Assembly (NCBI GenBank): GCA_017880715.1
Contig: JADGRT010000086.1
Location: 1 to 9,097, forward strand
Origin: Verrucomicrobiia bacterium
GTDB lineage: Bacteria > Verrucomicrobiota > Verrucomicrobiia > Limisphaerales > UBA1319
Direction: 5' to 3'
Length of the DNA stretch: 9,097 bases
The translations under genes were made by a program, and so were the position numbers. Positions 1 to 5,855 of this stretch are shown piece by piece. The first letter of the stretch is position 1, and each line of letters opens with the position of its first letter. A model generated the notes under the pieces. The model was not told the origin of the DNA and searched no databases. It saw only the letters and a list, made by a program, of their open reading frames with translations.

Positions 1-318
1 CGGCTACTATGGGCGCGTACTGGAGCGCGAAGCCCGCCGGCCCTAACGGACAGGTTGTCCGAAGCCCAAAAGGCGCGACCGAACTCCCGGTCCTACGCCT
101 GGTCCAGCAAGCCCGTTTGCGAAACCCATGATTCCAGCTCGCGCGACAGTGCGACAAAACTTTGTCGCACCTGCGACAAAGTTTTGTAGGGTGGTTGACG
201 GCACGGGCTCGCGCAAATTCCACCGGATCGGGTACTCGGATCCTGGCACGCTTGTGAACGCGCAGTTCCGGCCGGCGAAATTCTGCATTTAAGGATTGGC
301 AACTCCATCCGCCGTCGT
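1..318. other. Non-coding left edge upstream of the deoxyhypusine-synthase-like gene
   Basis: I see no convincing gene here. The short open frames overlap palindromic repeats and look like chance readings. Visible structures are a small hairpin at 47-61 (6-bp stem CGGACA/TGTCCG, 3-base loop) and the strong inverted repeat at 149-189, listed separately. The last part before the gene (about 250-318) should contain its promoter, but no -35/-10 pair stands out. The sequence AAGGA at 291-295 is too far (about 23 bases) from the ATG at 319 to be its ribosome binding site. Confidence 0.6.
149..189. repeat. Nested palindromic repeat (GCGACAAA...TTTTGTAG family)
   Basis: Two structures overlap. Bases 149-170 form a perfect 10-bp hairpin, GTGCGACAAA and TTTGTCGCAC around a 2-base loop. 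Bases 154-169 and 172-187 form a perfect 16-bp inverted repeat with a CC spacer. The sequence can therefore fold as a local hairpin or as one longer stem. The right arm (GCGACA, AAG, TTTTGTAG at 173-189) matches the repeat near the right edge of the window (9047-9060) apart from the three bases AAG. This points to a dispersed extragenic palindrome family rather than a site specific to this gene. It is not placed or followed by U-rich sequence like a typical terminator. Confidence 0.7.
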
Positions 319-1560
319 ATGGTTAACGCCCATAAACTGATGGAATTGAATATGGCTACGATTAAACGAACGAGTCGCTATCGCGAAGATCTGACCGAGA
401 CCCCGGAATGGCTGAAGAAAAAGAAATGCCCGCAGCGGGACAAATTCATGTCCGGCCAGCGCATCCAGCCCAAGAACATCACCGGCAAGGAAAAGCTCTC
501 CAACCTGATTGACGATACTTTTCTGGCCTACAACGGCGCGCGCCTCAAGGAAGGCTGCCAGCTCTTCACCAACAAAATGCTCGAACCCGATGTCACCATC
601 GGCATGAGCTTCGCCGGCGCGCTGACCCCGGCGGGCATGGGCTGCTCCAGCATCGTGCCGCTCATCAAGGCCGGGTTTGTGGACTGGATCGTCGCCACCG
701 GCGCGAATCTTTACCACGACATGCACTTCGCGCTGAACTACCCGGTGCGCGTCGGCAGCTTCAAGTTCGACGACACCGAACTGCGCAACAACGACATCGT
801 CCGCATCTACGACGTGCTCCTCGGCTACAGCGACTGCCTGATGGCCACCGACGAAATCCTTCGCGACATTCTCGTTCAGCCGGAGTTTCAAAAGGAAATG
901 GGCACCGCCGAATTGCACTACCTGATCGGCAAATACTGTGCGGAGTGGGAGCGCAAGGCCGGCATCAAAGACGTGTCCGTCCTCGCCGCCGCCTATCGCG
1001 CGGGCGTGCCGTGCTACACCTCCTCCCCGGGCGACTCGACCATCGGCATGAACTTCGCCGGGGTGGAACTGCGCGGCAACAAACTCCGCGTGAACCCGTC
1101 CATCGACGTCAACGAAACCACCGCCTTTGTCCTCGCGGCCAAGCGCGGCGGCGGCAAGAGCGCGGTGGTCCTGTGGGGCGGCGGCAGTCCGAAGAATTTC
1201 ATGCTCCAGACCGAGCCCCAAATCCAGGAGGTTCTGCGCATCAAGGAATACGGCCAGGATTATTTCTTCCAGGTCACCGACGCGCGGCCCGACACCGGCG
1301 GTCTCTCCGGCGCCACGCCGAGCGAAGCCGTAAGCTGGGGCAAGATCGATCCGGACCGTTTGCCCGACGCGGTGGTGTGTTACACGGACACCACCATCGC
1401 CATGCCGCTGGTGACGCACTACGCGCTGGCCAAACACAAACCGCGCAAACTCCGTCGGCTTTACGACCAGCGTCCGGCGGTGCTCAAGGCCCTGACCCGG
1501 GAGTACTTCGCCCACAACCAGGTGAAGATGATTGACGGCTCCGATCCGGTGCTCGATTAG
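319..1560 (+). CDS. Deoxyhypusine synthase family protein, probably homospermidine synthase-like
   Basis: This 413-residue protein belongs to the deoxyhypusine synthase (DHS) family: NAD-dependent enzymes that remove the aminobutyl group of spermidine or putrescine and transfer it to an amine through an enzyme-lysine imine. Visible signatures are the NAD-site segment TGANLYHD (residues 127-134), SPGDSTIGMN, the GGGSPKN loop whose Lys292 aligns with the catalytic lysine of eukaryotic DHS (GGGVVKHH), and GATPSEAVSWGKID near residues 331-344. Bacteria have no eIF5A, and known bacterial relatives make homospermidine, so a polyamine role is inferred. The histidine near the DHS substrate pocket (FHS segment in eukaryotes) is not evident here. 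In-frame ATGs at 319, 340 and 352 are all possible starts and none has a good ribosome binding site; ATG 352 (MATIKRTSRY) is a reasonable alternative. A diamine decarboxylase lies 574 bases downstream on the same strand. Family is certain, substrate is not. Confidence 0.93.
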   Translation: MVNAHKLMELNMATIKRTSRYREDLTETPEWLKKKKCPQRDKFMSGQRIQPKNITGKEKLSNLIDDTFLAYNGARLKEGCQLFTNKMLEPDVTIGMSFAGALTPAGMGCSSIVPLIKAGFVDWIVATGANLYHDMHFALNYPVRVGSFKFDDTELRNNDIVRIYDVLLGYSDCLMATDEILRDILVQPEFQKEMGTAELHYLIGKYCAEWERKAGIKDVSVLAAAYRAGVPCYTSSPGDSTIGMNFAGVELRGNKLRVNPSIDVNETTAFVLAAKRGGGKSAVVLWGGGSPKNFMLQTEPQIQEVLRIKEYGQDYFFQVTDARPDTGGLSGATPSEAVSWGKIDPDRLPDAVVCYTDTTIAMPLVTHYALAKHKPRKLRRLYDQRPAVLKALTREYFAHNQVKMIDGSDPVLD

Positions 1561-1599
1561 CGCGGAACCGGCGTCTCGCCTTTCACTGGTTTTACCACC

Positions 1600-1633
1600 A
1601 ACGGGCCGGGATCATCGCGGCCCGTTCGCTTTT
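1600..1633 (+). terminator. Candidate terminator after the DHS-like gene
   Basis: A perfect 8-bp stem (AACGGGCC at 1600-1607, GGCCCGTT at 1619-1626) closes an 11-base loop and is followed by CGCTTTT. It starts 40 bases after the stop codon at 1560. The T tract is short, so intrinsic termination is plausible but not certain. It may act together with the second hairpin just downstream. Confidence 0.5.
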
Positions 1634-1636
1634 CGC

Positions 1637-1663
1637 GGGGCGCGTTCGTCCGCGAACGCCCCC
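1637..1663. terminator. Strong GC hairpin between convergent genes
   Basis: GCGTTCG (1642-1648) pairs with CGAACGC (1653-1659) around the loop TCCG. The stem extends by GGGG (1637-1640) pairing with CCCC (1660-1663), with C1641 bulged: 11 base pairs in all. It begins 2 bases beyond the stop codon (1666-1668) of the small minus-strand gene, the place expected for that gene's terminator. No U tract follows on either strand, so it could instead be an mRNA-end stabiliser or a repeat. Confidence 0.4.
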
Positions 1664-1665
1664 GA

Positions 1666-1920
1666 TCAGGCGCGGGGTTTTTCGAGGGGGTGCCGGTATT
1701 TTCGTTTGAGGCTGCGGCTGGAGGACAGATCGGACTTGCCCTCGTCATTTTCCCAAACCTCGTCGTACACGGGCTTGCGGGGTGCGTGCTTAAGCGGACG
1801 TTCCTCCAGGATCGTTCCTTTATCATCGCTATCGAGCTCGATATGGCGAGGCTTCTGGCTCCGGTTAAACCGGTTCGACAAAATGACCAAAATTGTTCGT
1901 TTCATGCTTATGGCTGCCAT
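1666..1920 (-). CDS. Small charged hypothetical protein (84 aa)
   Basis: I do not recognise a named family. The predicted protein starts with a short apolar stretch (MKRTILVIL, from the second Met) and then becomes strongly hydrophilic, with IELDSDDKG, LEERPLKHAPRKPVYDEVWEN and a basic C-terminus. This coherent composition, with acidic and basic clusters and few cysteines, is more protein-like than the overlapping plus-strand frames, which read as mixed arginine/proline/serine shadows. The start may be the ATG at 1920 or the second ATG at 1905 (MKRTILV); neither has a visible ribosome binding site. The gene is convergent with the DHS-like gene, with two hairpins in the 105-base gap, and divergent from the decarboxylase. 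It could be a small conserved lineage-specific protein, or spurious. Confidence 0.45.
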   Translation of the reverse strand: MAAISMKRTILVILSNRFNRSQKPRHIELDSDDKGTILEERPLKHAPRKPVYDEVWENDEGKSDLSSSRSLKRKYRHPLEKPRA

Positions 1921-2026
1921 TAATGCGGTGGAGCTTAAGGCAAGACCTGGAGTCTGCCAATCTCTGATGCGATGAATTTAGGTTTTGCGTTTTGGGGATT
2001 AGCCGTTAGAACAAGGCGCGGATCGG

Positions 2027-2092
2027 CAGGCCAGCTCGGGACTGGCCTGAATGAAAGCGGGTCGCATCCCTGGACCTGCTGGCGCCAGGCCA
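2027..2092 (+). promoter_or_regulatory. Leader hairpins upstream of the decarboxylase, with alternative pairing
   Basis: In the 214 bases before the decarboxylase ATG, CAGGCCAG (2027-2034) and CTGGCCTG (2042-2049) form a perfect 8-bp hairpin with a 7-base loop. Further on, CTGGCGCCAG (2079-2088) is a perfect palindrome, and the overlapping CAGGCCA (2086-2092) repeats the first arm, so TGGCCTG (2043-2049) could pair with either copy. Such mutually exclusive pairing is compatible with a regulatory leader, but the transcription start is unknown. Bases 1921-2026 show nothing else that I can name. Confidence 0.25.
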
Positions 2093-2125
2093 AGTCGATG
2101 GCTGATCGCGCCCAATACCAGCAGC

Positions 2126-2130
2126 GGAGA
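2126..2130 (+). promoter_or_regulatory. Ribosome binding site deciding the decarboxylase start
   Basis: GGAGA lies 4 bases before the ATG at 2135. It is the only clear Shine-Dalgarno sequence before a gene in this window, and it favours this start over the in-frame ATG at 2051, whose 28 extra codons have no counterpart in the family. Confidence 0.75.
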
Positions 2131-2134
2131 CATC

Positions 2135-3268
2135 ATGACTCAGAAACAACTGCAAGCCCTGGCCAGCCAGCACGGCACCCCGGTGGTGGTGGTGGACCAC
2201 CGTATCCTGCGCCGGAATTATGCCGATTTCAAAAAACACCTGCCGCAGGTGCAGGCTTACTATGCCGTAAAGGCCAATCCCGATCCGGCCATCGTCCGCA
2301 CGCTATACAAAATCGGGGCCAGCTTCGATGTGGCCTCGTTGCCGGAATTCATGCTCGTGCACGATAATATCAAGCACCTGCGGCCGAAGGACCAGCAGGA
2401 TTTCATCTGGGACAAGATTATCTACGCCAACCCGACCAAGCCCAAGGACACCCTGGTAGCTCTTGACCAATACAAACCGCTGGTCACTTTCGACAACTTA
2501 AATGAACTGAAGAAGATCAAGCAGTTCGCGCCACACGCTGGTGTCATCTTGCGTTTACGCGTGCCCAACACCGGGTCGATGGTGGAGCTGTCCTCCAAAT
2601 TCGGCTGCGATCCGGGCGAAGCGGTCGATTTGGTTCTGGCGGCCTTTGGCCTGGGTCTCGTGGTCGAGGGTCTTAGCTTCCATGTGGGCAGCCAGTGCAC
2701 CAATTTCGAGAATTTCGTTCAGGCGCTCAACATGGCAGCGGCGGTCATGAACGAAGCTCGTGGCCGAGGCTACGAGATTAAGATCCTGGACATCGGCGGG
2801 GGGTTTCCGGCGCGTTACCACCAGCACGTGCAACCCATCGAAGCGCTGGCCCGAAAAATTAACCCTGAAATAAAGCGCCTTTTTCCCAAAGAGATCCAGA
2901 TCATTGCCGAACCCGGGCGGTTCATCGTAGCGACCGCGGTCAAGTCGGTGGCGCAAATCGTGGGCAAGGCCCGACGCGACGGAAAGACCTGTTATTACAT
3001 CAACGACAGCGTTTATCACACCTTTTCCGGCATCGTGTTCGATCACTGCCAGTATCACGTTAAGGCGTTTCGGAAGGGCAAAACGGAGATTTGCGCGGTG
3101 TTCGGCCAGACCTGCGATGGACTCGACACCATTTCCCTGTCGGAGGAACTGCCTGATTTGGAGATTGACGACTTGGTTTATGCCGAAAACATCGGCGCCT
3201 ACAGCAACGCCTCAGCGACGTGGTTCAACGGGTTTCCGCCGGCTAAGGTGGTGCATATTAATGAGTAA
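2135..3268 (+). CDS. Ornithine/diamine decarboxylase (fold type III, PLP-dependent)
   Basis: This 377-residue protein is an alanine-racemase-fold decarboxylase of the eukaryotic ornithine decarboxylase type, expected to convert ornithine (possibly also lysine) to putrescine (cadaverine) in the cytoplasm. Visible landmarks in order: YYAVKANPDP with PLP-binding Lys46; the barrel motif FHVGSQ with His183; ILDIGGGFP near 217-225, binding the PLP phosphate; EPGRF with Glu259; GQTCDGLD with the catalytic Cys327 and Asp328 contributed across the dimer; and the C-terminal NIGAYSNASATWFNGF. Diaminopimelate and biosynthetic arginine decarboxylases differ in length and in these last motifs, so ornithine is the best substrate guess; a dual lysine/ornithine enzyme cannot be excluded. 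The start follows a good ribosome binding site. The DHS-like gene upstream is a natural user of putrescine. A FmdB-type gene follows after 28 bases and may be co-transcribed. Confidence 0.93.
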   Translation: MTQKQLQALASQHGTPVVVVDHRILRRNYADFKKHLPQVQAYYAVKANPDPAIVRTLYKIGASFDVASLPEFMLVHDNIKHLRPKDQQDFIWDKIIYANPTKPKDTLVALDQYKPLVTFDNLNELKKIKQFAPHAGVILRLRVPNTGSMVELSSKFGCDPGEAVDLVLAAFGLGLVVEGLSFHVGSQCTNFENFVQALNMAAAVMNEARGRGYEIKILDIGGGFPARYHQHVQPIEALARKINPEIKRLFPKEIQIIAEPGRFIVATAVKSVAQIVGKARRDGKTCYYINDSVYHTFSGIVFDHCQYHVKAFRKGKTEICAVFGQTCDGLDTISLSEELPDLEIDDLVYAENIGAYSNASATWFNGFPPAKVVHINE

Positions 3269-3282
3269 AATAATTGAGAGTG

Positions 3283-3298
3283 TAGTATATTAGTATAT
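3283..3298 (+). repeat. 8-bp tandem duplication at the FmdB-type start codon
   Basis: TAGTATAT occurs twice head to tail (3283-3290 and 3291-3298), the second copy running into the ATG at 3297. The surrounding stretch from 3264 to 3299 is markedly AT-rich in a GC-rich window, and has TTGAGA at 3274-3279. There is no Shine-Dalgarno sequence. A promoter here is possible but would leave almost no leader. Confidence 0.6.
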
Positions 3299-3674
3299 GC
3301 CGACCTACGAGTACGTTTGTAAAAAGTGCCAGCACGCGTTTGAAATGTATCAATCGATGACCGCCAAGCCGCTGACCGTTTGTCCGCAAGACAAATGCGG
3401 CAAGGGCAAGTGGGGCAAGGGCAAGGTGAAGCGCCTGATGGGCACCGGCGCGGGCATTATCTTCAAGGGTAGCGGGTTCTACTGCACCGACTACCGAAGC
3501 GACGGCTACAAATCCGCCGCGAAAAAAGATTCCGCAGCCGCAAACCCATCGAGCGCGCCCGCCACTGCTTCGTCAAGCTCCCCGTCGAGCGATAAGTCCT
3601 CCCCGTCAAATACCCAGTCCTCCCCGTCGAAGACAGAGTCCAAGCCGAGTTCTGCCAAACCATCTGGATCGTGA
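3297..3674 (+). CDS. FmdB family zinc-ribbon protein with serine/proline-rich tail
   Basis: The first 45 or so residues are a FmdB-type zinc ribbon: MPTYEYVCKKC, then a second cysteine pair, giving Cys8, Cys11, Cys29 and Cys34 as metal ligands. The second knuckle is CPQDKC rather than the usual CPxC, and is followed by a glycine/lysine-rich insert (GKGKWGKGKVKR). The segment GAGIIFKGSGFYCTDYR (about 52-68) is typical of the family. From about residue 73 the protein is low-complexity, and residues 94-121 are four heptapeptides of the form SSPSxxx. Members are often annotated as putative regulatory proteins after FmdB of methylotrophs, but their role is not established. There is no ribosome binding site. 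The gene follows the decarboxylase by 28 bases, so it may belong to that transcript. Confidence 0.88.
   Translation: MPTYEYVCKKCQHAFEMYQSMTAKPLTVCPQDKCGKGKWGKGKVKRLMGTGAGIIFKGSGFYCTDYRSDGYKSAAKKDSAAANPSSAPATASSSSPSSDKSSPSNTQSSPSKTESKPSSAKPSGS
3576..3659 (+). repeat. Four 21-bp repeat units encoding a heptapeptide tail
   Basis: The tail of the zinc-ribbon protein reads SSPSSDK, SSPSNTQ, SSPSKTE and the diverged SKPSSAK (residues 94-121). At DNA level AGTCCTCCCCGTC occurs identically at 3595-3607 and 3616-3628, exactly 21 bases apart, which shows recent tandem duplication rather than chance composition bias. Confidence 0.8.
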
Positions 3675-3703
3675 ATTGGGACGATGAACCTTTGGCTTTC
3701 CGG

Positions 3704-3848
3704 AGCGCGGACATTCTTGTCGGCGTGAGTACGCACCCAGCGTTGAAACGCTGGGCTATTCTCGCTTGTCCCGGCGGGACAAAAACCCGGCCGCGGTCCG
3801 GCACCTACAGTTCAAATCCTAGTGGCATTGGACAAGAACGTCCGCGCT
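3704..3848. repeat. 145-bp MITE/REP-like element with inverted-repeat ends
   Basis: The left end AGCGCGGACATTCTTGTC (3704-3721) and the right end GACAAGAACGTCCGCGCT (3831-3848) are inverted copies with one mismatch in 18. Inside are a perfect 9-bp hairpin, CCCAGCGTT and AACGCTGGG (3736-3755), and a perfect 7-bp hairpin, TTGTCCC and GGGACAA (3766-3782). At the right boundary CGTCCGC (3839-3845) pairs with GCGGACG (3852-3858). No protein is encoded. It fills nearly all the 188-base gap between the zinc-ribbon gene and the secreted-protein gene, and ends 14 bases before the latter's ATG. Structure and size fit a non-autonomous mobile repeat of the MITE or REP-doublet kind; no transposase is present in the window. 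Confidence 0.7.
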
Positions 3849-3862
3849 TCGGCGGACGGTTC

Positions 3863-5200
3863 ATGGGTGGGTTGGCGGTTGGATTGCTGGCCTTGGGGAT
3901 CGTTCTTTTACCCTTCGCCTGGCTGCCGGACGCTTGTGCCGCCAACGCCGACATGACCGTTTTCAGCCGGGGTTCGGGCCAATTTGTGATTCACGGCGCG
4001 CCGTCAGCAGCCCCTTTTTCGGCCATGGGGGAAGCGAGGTTGGACAACGCGCTCATCCGGCTGGAGCCGGCTTTGCTGGCGGTGACGTGCGATCGCGTCA
4101 AGCAAGCGTTGTTGCGCGAGCTGGATTGCCCCGACCGGTGGCGCGGTAAAATCCATTTTTTCATCCGCTTCACGCCGGTCAAGGACCCGCCGGTAGCCAT
4201 CCATTCGCAATTATTTGCGGACGGCTGGCAGGGATATGTGGAAGTGCCTGATGAAATCCAACCCGACAAACTCGTGCGCACCATTGTGCAGGCATTGCTG
4301 CTGGAAATGGCCAATCGCAAGCCCGGCCCGGGACTGGCAGAAATTCCCTTATGGCTGACGGAGGGATTGACGCAACTGTTGATGCGATCCGTTGGGCCGA
4401 ATCTGGTTTTGCAGCCGCAGACGCGGCTGGTCCTGCGGGAGATGAAAACCGATCCCTTGCAATCGGCACGGATTCGTTTGCGTCAGCGCCAGGCCTTGAC
4501 CTTCAGCGAGCTAAGCCTGCCCACGCCGGAGCGGCTCCGGGGTGAAGCGTGGGCAGACTACCAGGACAGCGCATTGTTGCTGGTGCATGAACTGCGACGA
4601 TTGCCGAACGGACTCGCCTGCCTGCTTGACATGTTGCGGCAACTGCCGCAATGCCTGAACTGGCAGACCGCCTTTTACCGGGCTTTCCAATCCTATTATC
4701 AGCAACCGATCGATGTGGAGAAATGGTGGGCGGTGACCGTCATTAATGCCGCGGGACGCGAGCAATGGCAGAGCTGGCCAGCGGAATTGACCCTGGAGAA
4801 GCTGGACGAGGTTCTGCGTTTGAGCGTCCAAGTGCGGAAGACACCGGAAACCTTGCCGGCGCCCGCCAACCTGACTTTGCAGGAATTTATCGAGCAATGG
4901 GCCTACGCGGCCCACCGGGCACTTTTGCCCGGCAAGGTGGGACAGTTGGCTGCGTTGCATTCCAGTGCGGCGCCGAGATTGGCTCCCTTAGTGTACCAGT
5001 ATTGCCAGGTTCTTCAGTCTTACCTGCAACCACGCAGTAAAAGCGGATTCGACAGTCAGACGCTGGCAACTGAGCCGATGCGCCCCCGGCTCCTGGTTCG
5101 CCGCACCGTGCAGCAACTCAACAGCCTGGACCAGCAACGCGAGGCGTTCCGGAAAGAGCTCAGCCGCACGAATGGGGTGACCACACCCAAACCCCCGTAG
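3863..5200 (+). CDS. Secreted peptidase-MA-like protein lacking the zinc histidines
   Basis: The 445-residue product begins with a likely signal peptide: a long apolar run from about residue 3 to 20 and a small-residue site around DACA-ANA near 28. The region about residues 125-230 resembles the core of the peptidase MA (gluzincin-like) family: LVRTIVQALLLEMANR, then IPLWLTEGLTQLL, then the helical WADYQDSALLLVHELRR. In active members the first helix carries HExxH and the second a glutamate (LxEG). Here HExxH reads LEMAN (147-151), keeping Glu148 but not the two histidines, while Glu167 of LTEG is kept. It is thus probably a non-catalytic relative. The C-terminal 200 residues are not recognised. 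The reading frame is open upstream to a GTG at 3671, but that extension runs through the repeat element, so ATG 3863 is preferred. Family assignment is from pattern memory. Confidence 0.75.
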   Translation: MGGLAVGLLALGIVLLPFAWLPDACAANADMTVFSRGSGQFVIHGAPSAAPFSAMGEARLDNALIRLEPALLAVTCDRVKQALLRELDCPDRWRGKIHFFIRFTPVKDPPVAIHSQLFADGWQGYVEVPDEIQPDKLVRTIVQALLLEMANRKPGPGLAEIPLWLTEGLTQLLMRSVGPNLVLQPQTRLVLREMKTDPLQSARIRLRQRQALTFSELSLPTPERLRGEAWADYQDSALLLVHELRRLPNGLACLLDMLRQLPQCLNWQTAFYRAFQSYYQQPIDVEKWWAVTVINAAGREQWQSWPAELTLEKLDEVLRLSVQVRKTPETLPAPANLTLQEFIEQWAYAAHRALLPGKVGQLAALHSSAAPRLAPLVYQYCQVLQSYLQPRSKSGFDSQTLATEPMRPRLLVRRTVQQLNSLDQQREAFRKELSRTNGVTTPKPP

Positions 5201-5308
5201 TCGCGGGGTGGTTTAAACCTGGGAAAAGCAGTTTAACCACAAAAGAACGCATAGATCGCATAGAAGCAATGGGTTACAGGTAACAACCTGATCACCCATC
5301 GGGTGTGT
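5201..5308. other. Intergenic spacer with period-9 degenerate repeat
   Basis: No gene is visible. CGCATAGA occurs twice 9 bases apart (5248-5255 and 5257-5264), after TTTAACCACAAAAGAA. This resembles the degenerate AACCAC-(AAAGAACAC)n extragenic repeats that are scattered through many bacterial genomes (recognised from memory). GGTTTAAACC at 5210-5219 is a palindrome. CACCC-ATC-GGGTG (5293-5305) is a small hairpin near the truncated end of the fucosidase relic. Confidence 0.5.
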
Positions 5309-5851
5309 CTAAGAACGTGTGCAAACGGCTTTCTTCATCCATTGGCCGACTTGTTTCAGACGTTCGATGGAGGGTTCGGGGATGAGGCCTTCGCTGGTCG
5401 GGCCGACGTTCAGCAGGTAGTTGCCGCCCTTGCTGGCGATGTCCACGAGGTTGCGAATCAGCGTTTCGGTGCTTTTCCATTTGTCGTCGTAACTTTTGAA
5501 CCCCCACGTGCCATTCATGGTCATGCAGGTTTCCCAGTCGCGGCCGGGGAAGCCCAGGGCGGGGATGTATTGCTCGGGCGTTTCGGTGTCGCCTTTATAG
5601 CCGCCGCCGAGGCGGTTGTTATGAATGATGCCCGGCTGGAGCTTGAGCAGGGGCAGCAGCATCTCGGCGCGTTGCGGGTTCATGCCGGTGGGGGTGTCCC
5701 ACCAAAGCATGGCGATCGGACCCTAGTTGGAGAGGATTTCCTTGACCTGCGACACGGCGACTTTGCGGATGTATTCATCCATGTCGCCTTGCTGCGCTTG
5801 GTCCCACTGCCCGCCCGAGGCGGCGCCGCCGGGATTGTTCCAGTCCTGCGC
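5309..5851 (-). pseudogene. Alpha-L-fucosidase (GH29) relic, truncated at both ends with an internal stop
   Basis: Reading the minus strand from about 5851, the frame gives AQDWNNPGGAASGGQWD, DMDEYIRKVAV and QVKEILSN, then a TAG (5723-5725), then GPIAMLWWDTPTGM and, further on, GGNYLLNVGPTSEGLIPEPS. These match the central and C-terminal part of the GH29 catalytic domain; active relatives read SNYGPIA, so the TAG probably replaces a tyrosine TAC/TAT codon. The Asp of LWWDTP corresponds to the family's nucleophile. GH29 enzymes have roughly 450 or more residues; only about 170 remain. The N-terminal half is missing: homology stops near 5851, where the carbonic anhydrase-like gene ends. After GQWMK (about 5335) the family's C-terminus is also lost. 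The ATG at 5710 could start a 133-residue fragment, but this would not be a full enzyme. Confidence 0.85.
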
Positions 5852-5855
5852 CGGT

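Noticed and set aside
149..189. CRISPR-like repeat
   Set aside because: The inverted copies are adjacent with a 2-base gap; there are no regularly spaced direct repeats or spacers, and no cas genes nearby.
43..308. Minus-strand open frames of 71-81 codons at the left edge
   Set aside because: They read through the palindromic repeat at 149-189 and have no recognisable protein features.
289..1515. 408-codon minus-strand open frame
   Set aside because: It is antisense to the DHS-like gene; its histidine/valine/glycine-rich composition is the usual shadow of a GC-rich gene on the other strand.
2051..2134. Upstream ATG extension of the decarboxylase
   Set aside because: The extra 28 residues have no family counterpart, overlap leader hairpins, and a clear GGAGA site supports ATG 2135.
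3671..3862. GTG start overlapping the FmdB-type stop codon, extending the secreted protein by 64 residues
   Set aside because: The extension is translated from the inverted-repeat element and would bury the signal peptide inside the protein.
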